From CAWJHE01 sp963842455 (GTDB lineage: Bacteria > Chloroflexota > Anaerolineae > Anaerolineales > UBA4823), in assembly GCA_963842455.1 (NCBI GenBank), contig CAWJHE010000014.1, positions 186,001 through 250,000 on the forward strand: a stretch of DNA of 64,000 nucleotides. The letters are read 5' to 3'. Within the stretch, counting starts at the first letter, position 1. Each line of letters begins with the position of its first letter. Of the stretch, positions 1 through 9,225 are shown piece by piece. A program made the translations under genes and the position numbers. The notes beneath the pieces were generated by a model. That model saw only the letters and a program-made list of their open reading frames with translations. It was not told the origin of the DNA and did no database searches.

Positions 1-1271
1 GCGGTGCAGCACACACGAGAGCAGTAGTTGTTGACCTGCCCATCTTCCTGCGGTTCGGAGACGCCTTCCACCTGCCGGCTGCCCACACATTGGATCAGGA
101 CCACATCACGCACAGCGTGCCCATTCCACTTCAATTCTTTTTGACCAGCCGTGATGGCCAGGTGGCGGATCAGCTCAGGCAGGGTGACCACTTCTGGAAT
201 TTCGCCATAGCCATATTCGCCGGTATGCGGCTTGTATGGTTCAAAGCCAGTCGCCATCACAATCGCACCGACATTCAGCTCCTTATGACTGATGTGATCT
301 TCGAATGTCTTGTGATGCCCATTCACCTGCAGCGGCGAGCCGTCATAATGCGCCCAATCCACAACGGGTGTCGAGGGGTAAATACCTTCTTTGGGAATAT
401 AAATCACTTTGCGGTCGGTCAGACCGTAGTTGAACTCATCGGGTACTTTCTGCTGGCAGGCTTTCATCGCCACAGCTCAGCTTCTTCGGGAGTGACGCCG
501 CGCGAATGCTGGTGCACGCTCACATGATAATTGCCCACATATCCTGAAATGTTTTCAACTTCTGCATAGGTCAGCACCTGGATACGCTCGTGAGCGACAA
601 CCTTTTCGACCAGGGACTGTAAGAGCGGCAAAGCTGTCTTCGCCAGTTGGGAAGAGCGTACCTAACTGCGCCATGCGCCCGCCCAGGAAGGGAGATTTCT
701 CCACCAGGGTGACGTGCAGACCTTGCCTGGCGATATCCAGGGCAGCCTGCAAACCTGCCACACCGCCGCCGATCACCAGGGCATGCCGCTCAGCTGCCAG
801 CCGGAAGTTCTCCAGCGGCTTGAGCAGGCGCGCCTTAGCTACACCGGCTGACATCAGGCGGACCGCTTTCTCGGTCGCCAAAACCGGATCATCATGGTGG
901 ACCCAGGAATCCTGCTCACGCAGACCGACATGATAGTACAGGTAGCGGTTCAAACCGGCGCGCTCCACCGTGCCGCGGAAGGTTTGTTCGTGCAAGGATG
1001 GGGCGCAAGCGCCAATCACCACCCGGTTAACCCCATTCTCGCGGATATCTTGTTCGATGATGGATTGCCCAGCATCCGAGCACATGGACATGTTGGTGCG
1101 TGAAACCACCACGTTGGGCAGTTTACCCAACGTCTTGGCCACTTTTTCGCACTGCACCACTTTGCTGATATTGCCGCCGCAGTAGCAGGTGTACACCCCA
1201 ATCTTGGGCTCTTGCTCAGCAGGCGGGGTATTGGCCATATCTTCTACGGGTAGGTTCTCATGCTCAGGCAT
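1..1271 (-). CDS. hdrA: HdrA-type FAD/Fe-S oxidoreductase, second copy in operon (partial, two frameshifts)
   Basis: This is a flavoprotein of the heterodisulfide reductase A family, which passes electrons between FAD and Fe-S partners in the cytoplasm. The N-terminal part has the family block with CYCGGN, then CSDAGQ and GACAPSLHEQTFR, followed by the FAD-binding GGGVAGLQAALD. The ATG at 1271 overlaps the upstream hdrA stop by 8 bases. Reading stays open only if two shifts are allowed, near 621-624 and near 470. After each, the expected HdrA sequence resumes (EKVVAHERIQVLTY, then PDEFNYGLTDRK and IQCVGSR), continuing to the left edge with a Cys-rich NNYCSRVCC. The motif that is FPTLDC in the other HdrA copies reads FPTGED here, so that cysteine region is absent, as in a QmoB-like partner. 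The shifts are more likely sequence errors than decay. Confidence 0.8.
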
Positions 1272-2595
1272 ACGCCACCTCTTTCTGAAGAGCATCTTCT
1301 GCTTGACTGCCATTTCCATTTGTTTTCGCCCGCATATACGAGGAGGCCGAAATAGCCGCCGCTCCAGCGGTGACGATGCTATCGACAATGTCCATCGGTC
1401 CGCCGGCTGTACCGGTCACAAAGATACCCGGGTGATCGGTGTGGCAGGGCTGGCTATTGGGCGCTGGCACATGCACAAACTTATCCTTACCCAGCGGCAC
1501 ACGGAACATCTGGCTGGGATCATAGGTCGGCAGCATGCCCAGAGAAAGCACTACCAGGTCATGCGTCACTTCACGCATCTCGCCGGTTTCGGTCATCTCG
1601 ACCCGCACGACCGGGTTCTGCTCTTCATCTTCCGTGATCAGGGCGACCTTGCCGCGCACAAACTCGATGCCCATGGCCTGAGCGTTGGTATAAAACTGCT
1701 CGTAGCCCTTGCCAAAGGTGCGGATATCCATGTAATAAATGGTGATTTCCGCCAAAGGCAAAGCGCCCATCAAGAGCATGGCTTGCTTGATGGCGTACAT
1801 GCAGCACACCCGCGAGCAGTAATCCACACCCAGGGTCTCATCCCGTGAACCGGCGCATTGCACATAAGCAATGGTCATCGGTTCTTTGCCGTCGCCGGGT
1901 CGCAAGACGCGCCCGTAAGGACCGGTCGGCGCCAGGAAGCGCTCCATCATCATCGGGTCGATGACATTTTTCAACTTGCCGCCGCCATACTGGATCTTGG
2001 CGTCCAGAGGCGTGGTCTCGAAACCGGTCGCCAGCACAATCGAGCGGGTCTGGATCTCGAAATCCTCGGGCTGCTGGGTGAAATCGATCGCATTCACCGG
2101 GCAAGCCTTCTCACACTTGCCACATAGCAGGCAGTACTCCATATCCAGCACAGCGGTTTGGGGCAAGGCGGTCGAAAAAGGCACTCGGACCGCATGATAA
2201 GCGCCCAGACCGCGGTCAAAGATGCTCGGTACGGTCACCGGGCACTCAAATTCACAATTGCGGCAGCCGGTGCAGGCGCTCTCATCCACATAACGCGGTT
2301 TTTTCAGAACCTGAACCTGAAAGCCATCCTGGTTTTCATCCACCTGTTGGATATCACAATAGGTCATCAGGTCGATATTGGCATGGTGCGCCACTGCCGA
2401 CATTTTGGGGGTGGTGATGCAGCTGCAGCAATCCAGGGTCGGGAAGACCTTGCTCAGCTGGATCATCTTCCCGCCGATGGTTGGCAGGCGTTCCACCAGG
2501 GCTACCTGGTAACCCTGGTCAGCCAGGTCTAAGGCTGCCTGCATGCCAGCGATACCGCCGCCTACAACTAATGCGTCAACTTGTTTATTATCCAT
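1264..2595 (-). CDS. hdrA: HdrA/QmoA-like FAD and 4Fe-4S flavoprotein
   Basis: About 443 residues, the short HdrA form typical of QmoA. It shows the dinucleotide-binding GGGIAGMQAALDLA at residues 12-26, the HdrA signature FPTLDCCSCITTPKM around 51-65, and two ferredoxin-type clusters (CTGCRNCEFECP and CLLCGKCEKACP). Downstream are CAGSRD and the CSRVCCMYAIKQ block. The start at 2595 is chosen because GGAGG lies 5 bases upstream; a GTG at 2610 is also open but poorly placed. It sits between an MvhD-like gene and a second HdrA, in an operon headed by an ArsR regulator and TusA. The context points to sulfur- or thiol-linked electron transfer. The electron donor and acceptor cannot be read from sequence. 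Confidence 0.88.
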   Translation of the reverse strand: MDNKQVDALVVGGGIAGMQAALDLADQGYQVALVERLPTIGGKMIQLSKVFPTLDCCSCITTPKMSAVAHHANIDLMTYCDIQQVDENQDGFQVQVLKKPRYVDESACTGCRNCEFECPVTVPSIFDRGLGAYHAVRVPFSTALPQTAVLDMEYCLLCGKCEKACPVNAIDFTQQPEDFEIQTRSIVLATGFETTPLDAKIQYGGGKLKNVIDPMMMERFLAPTGPYGRVLRPGDGKEPMTIAYVQCAGSRDETLGVDYCSRVCCMYAIKQAMLLMGALPLAEITIYYMDIRTFGKGYEQFYTNAQAMGIEFVRGKVALITEDEEQNPVVRVEMTETGEMREVTHDLVVLSLGMLPTYDPSQMFRVPLGKDKFVHVPAPNSQPCHTDHPGIFVTGTAGGPMDIVDSIVTAGAAAISASSYMRAKTNGNGSQAEDALQKEVAYA

Positions 2596-2615
2596 AGTTG
2601 CCTCCAGCACACCTT

Positions 2616-3050
2616 TCAGGCAGCCACCTGGGCTGATTTGGCAGCTAGCTCATCTTTGATGAAACCGATGCCTTCCAGCAGTGTCGCCATCTGGTTAACT
2701 TCTTTGAGGAACGGCTTGACGCAAACCGTACAAATCGCCGCCAGGCGCAAGCGCCGGATATCGATGCCGCGCGCCTTCATCAGCTCGTAGGAACGCGAGA
2801 TCAACGCGGCGGTGCCATCCGCCTCAACTTTATACGGGCTATCGGTGCCGCTGTACATCAAGATGATGCCATCGATGCCGCGCTCAAAAGCTCGTACAAA
2901 GAACTCCGGCGGGAACATCACCGGACACATGACCGGCAAGATATAGGTATTGGCGGGGTAATCTTGAAAGACCTGACCCGTCGAATCCGCACCTGCATAC
3001 CCGCCAGCCAGCGTTGCCAGGATTAAAATCTTGGGTTTGCGGGTCTCCAT
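2616..3050 (-). CDS. MvhD/FlpD-family protein lacking most cluster cysteines
   Basis: A 144-residue protein that aligns with the MvhD (hydrogenase iron-sulfur delta) family: the AGAD, YPAN, MCP, FFVRAFERGIDGI and MYSGTDSPY positions match AADL, YPPN, MCSG, FVFKALAEGADGV and ITGCHPGECHY of the canonical copy at 62592. MvhD normally carries a 2Fe-2S cluster and links Hdr to its electron donor. Here only the central MC cysteine is kept; the N-terminal CNWC and the HPGEC cysteines are gone, and a new CTVC appears near residue 109. The gene lies between tusA and hdrA. It may be a structural or altered-cofactor subunit. Family assignment is fairly sure; function is not. Confidence 0.72.
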   Translation of the reverse strand: METRKPKILILATLAGGYAGADSTGQVFQDYPANTYILPVMCPVMFPPEFFVRAFERGIDGIILMYSGTDSPYKVEADGTAALISRSYELMKARGIDIRRLRLAAICTVCVKPFLKEVNQMATLLEGIGFIKDELAAKSAQVAA

Positions 3051-3062
3051 GTTTTTTCCTTT

Positions 3063-3317
3063 TTATTTCTTGCGCAGAATGAACAAGCGCTCGTAACCTT
3101 CGGCGGGGATGACACCCAGGAATTCGTGCCCAACCTTTTGACACCAGCGGGGCATATCATTCTTGGTGCCGGCATCGCCCGACCAGATTTCAAGCACTTC
3201 GCCAACCTTTACGCCGCCGATGCTCTTCTTGGCTTCCAATAATGGGCCTGGGCAGGACATGGCGCGAGCGTCAACAATTTTTGCTGCTTTGATCGTGTTT
3301 AAGTCCATAGTGGTCAT
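3063..3317 (-). CDS. tusA: TusA-family sulfur carrier protein
   Basis: 84 residues, the usual size for TusA/SirA. The sulfur-carrying site is the CPGP motif (residues 22-25, in ARAMSCPGPLLEAKK). The rest of the fold is recognisable up to the C-terminal ERLFILRKK. TusA proteins carry persulfide sulfur between desulfurases and acceptors. AAGGAG sits 7 bases before the ATG at 3317. It is followed 12 bases later by the MvhD-like gene and then hdrA genes, so the carried sulfur probably feeds the flavoprotein complex rather than tRNA thiolation, although a cysteine desulfurase and mnmA lie at 42-44 kb. Confidence 0.9.
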   Translation of the reverse strand: MTTMDLNTIKAAKIVDARAMSCPGPLLEAKKSIGGVKVGEVLEIWSGDAGTKNDMPRWCQKVGHEFLGVIPAEGYERLFILRKK

Positions 3318-3351
3318 CTTTTTTTCTCCTTTGTTTGGAAACTTTTGAATT

Positions 3352-3633
3352 TTATTCAGACATCATCAAACCGATGATAGGTAATACCGAACGGTCGCAG
3401 ATCCAGTAGTAGATGGTCTGCCCATCGCGACGCGAATCCAGGATGCCGCGGTCACGCATCAGGCGCAGGTGCTGGGAGGTGTTTTGCAGGGAACAGTCAA
3501 CCTGGTTGGCGATCTCCCCCACCGAGAGCTCATGTTTCGCCAGGGCATGCAGGATCAGCACTCGCCTGGGATTGGTGAGCACCTGATGCAGCCGGGCTTG
3601 CTGTTCCGCCCAATGCGTTAATTCATCATTCAT
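3352..3633 (-). CDS. ArsR-family winged-helix regulator
   Basis: 93 residues with the compact ArsR/SmtB fold: the segment NPRRVLILHALAKHELSVGE, then the recognition region QVDCSLQNTSQHLRLMRDRG and the wing SRRDGQTIYYWIC. Cysteines occur at CSLQN and in WICDRS, which could sense metal, persulfide or redox state, but the classical CxC metal site is not present. It heads the tusA-mvhD-hdrA-hdrA operon with a 34-base gap and probably regulates it, inferred from position. The upstream DNA is a repeat field, so an operator is hard to pick out. Confidence 0.85.
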   Translation of the reverse strand: MNDELTHWAEQQARLHQVLTNPRRVLILHALAKHELSVGEIANQVDCSLQNTSQHLRLMRDRGILDSRRDGQTIYYWICDRSVLPIIGLMMSE

Positions 3634-4020
3634 TGAAGGTCCTGTACTTTAGCCACTTTTTAGCCACGAAGGTTTTTTTGCCACGAATGCACACGAATTT
3701 TCACTAATTAGATTGCTTCACAAAGTTCGTTCGCAATGACAGCGTCCTTAGCGGTCTTTACGTCTTGGCGAGAGCTTTTTCTAGCCACGAAGTTACAGAT
3801 TGCTTCACAAAGATCGTTCGCAATGACAGTCCACTTTGCGGTCTTCACGTCTTGGCAAGAGCTTTTTTCTAGCCACGAAGGGACACGAAGGTCCACGAAG
3901 GTTTTTTAGCCACGAATGCGCACGAATTTTCACGAATTTTTTTAATGACCTTTGCGGGCTTTGCGTCTTGGCGAGAGATTCTTACCTGCGTACTTGCAAA
4001 CTTACTTAATTACTACCCAT
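3634..4020. repeat. Dispersed repeat field (CCACGAAGG type and ATTGC...GCAAT type)
   Basis: Two motifs alternate. One is built from TAGCCACGAAGG/ACACGAAGG units; the other is a roughly 35-base element that begins GATTGCTTCACAAAG and ends TTCGCAATGACAG, whose ends are inverted (ATTGC/GCAAT). Each occurs at least twice here (element copies near 3710 and 3802), and the same elements recur at 6340-6660. A short ORF that runs through them is a repeat artefact. Confidence 0.85.
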
Positions 4021-4192
4021 TGCAATTATAGAGATAACAAAGGTGCGGCGATAGTGACGCTTGTCACAATCACTGATCGGATTCTGTTTCAGAGGCTTAT
4101 AGAGTTTTGGAATAGGTGAATATATTAATATTAACCTAATTTTCTTCTGCGGGATTATAATGCGTGGAATTTAACATTCATCGGAGGGAAAA

Positions 4193-6244
4193 ATGAAAGC
4201 ATCAAGAACCAGTATCATCATCTCAGCATTGTTAATGGTCGCGTTTGTACTCTCCGCGGCCACACCCGTGATCGCCGCGCCGAAAGAAACGGTGCGCGTG
4301 TGGGTGTCCTATCAAAGCGGCCACAAAGCCGATGTCGGGCAGGCGCTCACTCGCGCCGGCGCCAGCTTCCATTTTGATTTTCCGGAGCTGGAAGCCTATG
4401 TGGTGAGCTTACCGGCAGCCGCACTCAACGGCATCTGGCGCAACCCATTTGTCGAAGATATTGAGGCAGACGCCAAGCGCTATCCCATCCAGCCAGTCAA
4501 GGTGGACCTGAGCGGGCTGTATGCCGATACGCCGGATGTGAATGGGCAGACCGTGCCCTGGGGCATTGACGCAGTCCAGGCGCGTGATGTTTGGGATGTC
4601 AACCGCGATGCCGTCGTTGACACTGGCGCCCCGACTGGCGCAGGCATCAAGGTGTGCATCATCGACAGCGGCTATTATGCCGGGCACGACGACCTGATGA
4701 ATACTACCACTGGCATGTCCCAGGTGGATGATACCTACCTGCGAGATGGTCTGGGACACGGCTCGCATGTGGCTGGCACGATCAGCGCCTTGAACAACGC
4801 TTATGGCGTGGTGGGTGTTACCCCAGGCACGATCAGCTACCATATCGTCAAAATCTTTGCCGATGATGGCTCCTGGACAAGCGCTTCCAACCTGACTTCA
4901 GCCATTTACAACTGCCGGGATAACGGCGCAGAATATTATCAGCATGAGCCTGGGTGGTACCAGCTCGAACCGTCAAAGAACAGATGGCTTTTGATTCTGG
5001 TGTACGCCTCTGGCATTCTGCATGTAGCCGCTGCCGGTAACGAGCAACTGGAAACCCCAGGGGCTTTATCCTACCCGGCCTCCTATTCATCCGTCATTTC
5101 GGTCGCTGCAGTTGATTCCGACCTGGCTATCGCCGATTTCTCCCTGCAAAACAGCGCGGTCGAAGTAGCCGCCCCTGGCGTAGGTGTGCTCTCGTCTGTA
5201 CCCTGGAAAGAAGGCACCTCGGTGACCGTCGATGGGGTTCCCTATCAAGCTTCCCTGATCGAATTTGCCAACACAACTACCAAAAGCGGCGCCCTGGTGG
5301 ATGGCGGTCTGTGCACCAGCACCGGCGCCTGGAGCGGAAAAGTTGTGCTGTGCCAACGCGGCGACATCTCCTTCTACGACAAGGTGATGAACGTGCAGAA
5401 CAGCGGCGGCGCAGCTGCCGTAATCTACAACAACGTGCCAGGCATGTTCTCGGGCACCCTCGGTGAAGGCGCATCATCCACGATCATTGCCGTCTCGATG
5501 AGCATGGAAGACGGGCAGTACCTGGTTGCTAATAAACTTGGCCAAAATGCCACCGTCGCCTACAGCCCGCCCGTAGCATGCCCCAACTGCTACGAATCCT
5601 GGAACGGCACCTCCATGGCCACACCGCATGTGGCCGGTGTCGCCGCCCTGATCTGGTCCGCCGACCCCAGCTGGACCAATACCCAGATTCGCAACGCCCT
5701 GACAGCCACGGCGCAAGACTTGGGAGCACCCGGACGAGATAATTTATTTGGCTACGGTTTGGTCAAAGCCAAGGACGCCCTGGTTTACCTGGGAGGCGGC
5801 ACACCACCCACACCTACTGCCACGCCACCCACACCCACGCCACCCACACCCACGCCACCTACTCCCACGCCACCCACACCCACGCCACCTACTCCCACGC
5901 CACCCACGCCGACTGTTACGCCCATCCCGGGCGCCCTATCGGTCAGTTTCGTCAGCCCAGCTTGATGGAGCAACCTATGCAGACCGCCAGACCGTTTCGA
6001 TCAAGGTCCTGGTCGAATGGCCAGCCCACGTAGTAGTCCGGCGCAACGGTAACCGGCACCATCACCACTGCCAATGGCACCAAAAGTCAACCTGAGCGGC
6101 ACCACCGGCACGGATGGAACCGTAACCTTCTCCTACCGGGTTAACCTGCGCAAGTACGGATCGGGCACGTACACTGTGGCTGTAACCGCCTCCAGAGCGG
6201 GCTACACCAGCGGCAGCGCCACGATCACGTTCAAAGTTCAGTAA
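4193..6244 (+). CDS. Secreted subtilisin-like serine protease (S8) with PA insert and C-terminal Ig-like domain; several frameshifts
   Basis: An exported S8 protease. It begins with a signal peptide (LLMVAFVLSAATPVIAAP), RBS CGGAGGG and a TATAAT at 4156-4161. The catalytic triad is visible: Asp in CIIDSGYYAGHDD, His in GHGSHVAGTISA, Ser in NGTSMATPHVAG, with oxyanion Asn in HVAAAGN. A protease-associated (PA) domain is inserted before the serine. A Pro/Thr linker (PPTPTPPTPTP units, about residues 545-575) precedes a C-terminal beta domain. The frame breaks near 5955, 6030 and 6088, yet a conserved tail (NLRKYGSGTYTVAVTASRAG) ends at 6244. Between about 4931 and 5003, compensating shifts scramble what should read NIISMSLGGTS. 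These are most likely sequence errors. Confidence 0.85.
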
Positions 6245-6265
6245 CCGTATTTATTCACACACATT

Positions 6266-6304
6266 CAGCCTGTGCGGTATGAGCCGCACAGGCTGTTTTC
6301 TTTT
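6266..6304 (+). terminator. Rho-independent terminator of the protease gene
   Basis: Perfect 12-bp stem (cagcctgtgcgg / ccgcacaggctg) with a 6-base loop, followed by TTTTCTTTT. It lies 22 bases after the reconstructed stop at 6244, which supports that stop over the one at 5965. Confidence 0.92.
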
Positions 6305-6339
6305 GGTAATTAGAAAACTTTGCGACCTTTGCTAGAGAT

Positions 6340-6660
6340 GCTTAGCCACGAAGGACACGAATTAGATTGCTTCACAAGAACTGTTCGCAATGACAGCGTT
6401 CTGTACGACCTTTGCTAGAGATGCTTAGCCACGAAGGACACGAAGGGTCACGAAGGTTTTTTTAGCCACGAATGAGATTGCTTCACAAGAACTGTTCGCA
6501 ATGACAGCGTTCTGTACGACCTTTGCTAGAGATTCTTAGCCACGAAGGACACGAAGGTTCACGAAGGTTTTTTTAGCCACGAATGAGATGATTGCTTCAC
6601 AAGAACTGTTCGCAATGACAGCGTTCTGTACGACCTTTGCGCCTTTGCGAGAGATTCTTA
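6340..6660. repeat. Tandem copies of a roughly 110-bp composite repeat
   Basis: Three consecutive units, each made of a CTTAGCCACGAAGGACACGAA block, an ATTGCTTCACAAGAACTG...CGCAATGACAGCG block and a TTCTGTACGACCTTTGC block. The same two modules occur at 3634-4020 on the other side of the protease gene, so the protease transcription unit is bracketed by this repeat family. Confidence 0.85.
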
Positions 6661-6671
6661 GCTTCCCAGGG

Positions 6672-7610
6672 TTATTGCTTTTCAATTAAATACACCGAGA
6701 GCGTACACCCCTCCAATTCCGCATACAATACGCCGGTCAGGATCAGTTTCTCCTGCAGGCTAAGTGGGTTGCCCAGCGCGTCGATCAGACTGGCTTTGTT
6801 CTCCGGTGAGATGAACAGCGAGCTGGGCTGGTCTCCCTGCACGAAGGTGACCCGCATCTTACCGCTGCCATCGTTGAATTGCAGCAGGCAAATGCCCAGC
6901 GTGCACGAACTGGTGGCTGCGCCCCAATTACTGATCGAACCCGTCAAGCTGACGAATTGCTTATCCGTTGAAAGCAAGCTACACTTGTTTGTAGTGAGGG
7001 AGCCGATCTTTTCTTCGACCGGGATGAACACCTGTGCAGACATCAATGATTCAACCCTTGATGGCCACAATTCACACCGGCGGCTATCCTGCTTGTACTT
7101 TGGCACACCCAAGACCTTCACCGAATGTCCGTGGCGAATTTCCTGTCCATTTTCAGCGCGCACCACCAGGTCCCGCTCGGTGAAATACGGAGGTAAAGGG
7201 TTCATCGTCTGAGGACCTGCGCCCACTTCCATGACAAGCATGATGGATCGCTGGTCTTCATCCAGGTGTTCATTCAAGTTCAAGCCCTTGTAACCTGTAT
7301 AGCCGATGATCTTCCATTTTGGCAGGAAGATTTTGCCGCTGACCCAGACCTCCCGGCCGTCCTGGGCGAGCTGCTCACAACTTTGCAGCACCTGGTCAAT
7401 CGTCAGGGTCTGTGGCGTTGGCGTGGGGGTGATGGTGGGTGTCAGGGTTGGGGTGGGCGTGAAGGTGGTGGTGGCGGTTAGGGAGGGTGTTGGCGTTAGC
7501 GAGGGGACGGGCGTTTGGCTCGGCCCTGCGATCAGGGCGGTGACGGGTCCGCAGGCGCTAAGGCAGGCGAGCAGGAGGCAGAGCAAGAAGAGCGAGAAGG
7601 ACTTGAGCAT
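6672..7610 (-). CDS. Lipoprotein with Thr/Pro linker, unknown function
   Basis: 312 residues. The start has a lipoprotein signal peptide with lipobox LSAC (Cys about 20), then a 45-residue linker of TPTPT/LTPT units. The globular part (about 70-312) carries beta-rich segments such as REVWVSGKIFLPKW and SLTGSISNW that suggest two small OB-like domains binding an unknown ligand; this is inference from pattern only. Five or so cysteines (EQLAQ region, RRCELW, NKCSLL, SSCTLGICLL, EGCTLS) could form disulfides outside the cell. It stands alone, with a repeat field at its 3' side. No family name is assigned. Confidence 0.7.
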   Translation of the reverse strand: MLKSFSLFLLCLLLACLSACGPVTALIAGPSQTPVPSLTPTPSLTATTTFTPTPTLTPTITPTPTPQTLTIDQVLQSCEQLAQDGREVWVSGKIFLPKWKIIGYTGYKGLNLNEHLDEDQRSIMLVMEVGAGPQTMNPLPPYFTERDLVVRAENGQEIRHGHSVKVLGVPKYKQDSRRCELWPSRVESLMSAQVFIPVEEKIGSLTTNKCSLLSTDKQFVSLTGSISNWGAATSSCTLGICLLQFNDGSGKMRVTFVQGDQPSSLFISPENKASLIDALGNPLSLQEKLILTGVLYAELEGCTLSVYLIEKQ

Positions 7611-8002
7611 GATTTCACCCCTTTGGGTTGGATAACCCGTATTTGTTATGGATGTAATTGTAATTCAGATGGGGGGAAATGGGGGTGAGTCTCTGAACAA
7701 TGTCCACCCGAGGCTCAAGCCTGCGGCAATTGCCGGGCTAGTTTGCGAAGCTCTGCGAGCTGGTTCGACTTCCGTTAAGCAAAGCAGCGGGAGAGGTCGT
7801 CAACGAGTTGTCGCATGGTGAGGGGTGGATTATTCACAAACGCCACACAATAACATTGCACCTATGATTAACCAAATAGAGTAAAAACCTAACAAAAACA
7901 TCCAACAACTTATCATCTTTGCAAATCAACTTCTTCTCTTAACCACTATAATGACCTCATGTTTTATTTGGGAATCTCTTCTGATTAGGGAGAATTAGTA
8001 AG
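7611..8002. other. Non-coding gap between lipoprotein and restriction-gene remnants
   Basis: I see no ORF with protein-like composition, no tRNA and no clear terminator here. The DNA turns AT-rich from about 7840, matching the remnants that follow rather than the lipoprotein, as expected at the edge of an acquired segment. Confidence 0.5.
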
Positions 8003-8568
8003 ATGAATGTCGAAAAAGCAGAAATTAAACTCGAAACGAAACTGGTAGGACGCATGAAGGGAAAGTTTTTATTCCATCGTTTCAACGCGGTTATAGATGG
8101 GGTAAACATGAAGTAAACCAGCTACTTGAAGATGTAAATTCCAACGGGACGAAAAATTACTGTTTACAACCAGTTGTTGTAAAAAGAAGAAAAGATACTT
8201 TGAACTGATTGATGGACAGCAACGTTTAACGACCTTGTTTCTTATCTACAAGTACATGAACATCTCAAGCCCCGGCGATCTTGACGGGCCAAAATTCTCT
8301 TTGAGTTACAAAACTAGAGATAAATCAGAAGAATTCCTAGCATCGATTGATCTCGCAAAAAAGGAAGAAAATATAGATTATCGGTTTATATGCGAAGCTT
8401 ATGAGGCGATTGAAGAGTGAGTTTGCCGGCAAGGATAGGAAATCAACACTGACCAATATCAATAAATACTTTGACGAAAATGTCAAAGTCATTTGGTATG
8501 AGGTGGATTAAGTATGAAGATGCCATAGCGCTGTTTACGCGGCGAAATATTGGGAAAATCCCGCCTGA
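8003..8568 (+). pseudogene. DUF262 (GmrSD-like) restriction gene remnant
   Basis: Pieces in shifting frames match the DUF262 N-terminal domain of GmrS/GmrD-type modification-dependent restriction enzymes: SFQRGYRWGKHEVNQLLEDV, then the hallmark IDGQQRLTTLFLIYKY, then NVKVIWYEV and DAIALFTRRNIGKIPLT. Frameshifts occur near 8060 and 8190, a stop follows at about 8420, and another shift lies around 8500. The sequence stops abruptly after the NIGKIPLT motif and runs into a different reading unit, so most of the protein is missing. In intact systems this domain is a nucleotide-dependent nuclease module of phage defence. This copy cannot be functional. Confidence 0.8.
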
Positions 8569-9160
8569 CACTCAAAGGTTCCAGCACACAGAAGGTGAAT
8601 CCAAAAAAGAGGACGGTGCGCCTGGTTCGGGAAGGCATGAAGAAAGAAAAGGACCTTGACATTCCCAAAGAAGAGGAAATCAACCATCAAGTAGCCTGGC
8701 AAGAAGAGTCTGATGGAATCCTCGAGAGATATGACCCCGGCTGGATTTGAGCGTCTCATCCAAAGAATGCTAAGGGAATCAGGGTTTACGCAAGTTGAAG
8801 TCACCGGACGATCCGGCGATGGGGGTATTGATGGGCAAGGAATATTAAGATTAGGTGGACTGATCAGTTTCAACGTCATCTTCCAGTGTAAAAAGTGGCA
8901 GAATTCGGTAGGAGCCGGCGTGGTTAGAGATTTTCGGGGAGCGATGGTTGGCCGGGCGGATAAGGGATTGATTATCACAACAGGGACTTTCACGAAAGAT
9001 GCCACAAAAGAAGCTGCCAGAGATGGGGCGCCAGCGATTGACTTGATCGATGGGGATCAGGTTAGCTGAGAAGTAGAAACAATTATCCTTGGGTGTAATC
9101 ACAAAGAAGATCGAGGTTGAGCAGGTGACAGTGGACAGAGAGTGGTTTAAGGCAATATGA
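8569..9160 (+). pseudogene. mrr: Mrr-type restriction endonuclease remnant
   Basis: The C-terminal PD-(D/E)XK nuclease of Mrr is clear: TPAGFERLIQRMLRESGFTQ, the catalytic GRSGDGGIDGQG and FQCKKW, then GAGVVRDFRGAMVGRADKG and TTGTFTKDATKEA. It is preceded, in another frame, by EEEINHQVAWQEE, the usual linker to the nuclease, giving a shift near 8735. The normal C-terminus (LGVITKKIEVEQVTVDREWF) follows only after a further shift near 9068 and an in-frame TAG at about 9078. The N-terminal winged-helix part is missing and is replaced by the DUF262 fragment. Mrr cleaves methylated DNA; this copy is decayed. Confidence 0.82.
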
Positions 9161-9225
9161 TCTGACAATCGTTATGATTTTTACTCATCATAAAACTCGT
9201 TATCTATTTCTGCAAAGGTGGTTGG

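Noticed and set aside
90..527. Plus-strand 145-residue ORF at the left edge
   Set aside because: It is antisense to the HdrA coding sequence; the minus strand reads recognisable HdrA motifs once two frameshifts are bridged.
3708..3896. 62-residue minus-strand ORF with internally repeated residues (SSCQDVKTAKWTVIAND type)
   Set aside because: It is generated by the ATTGC...GCAAT DNA repeats and has no RBS.
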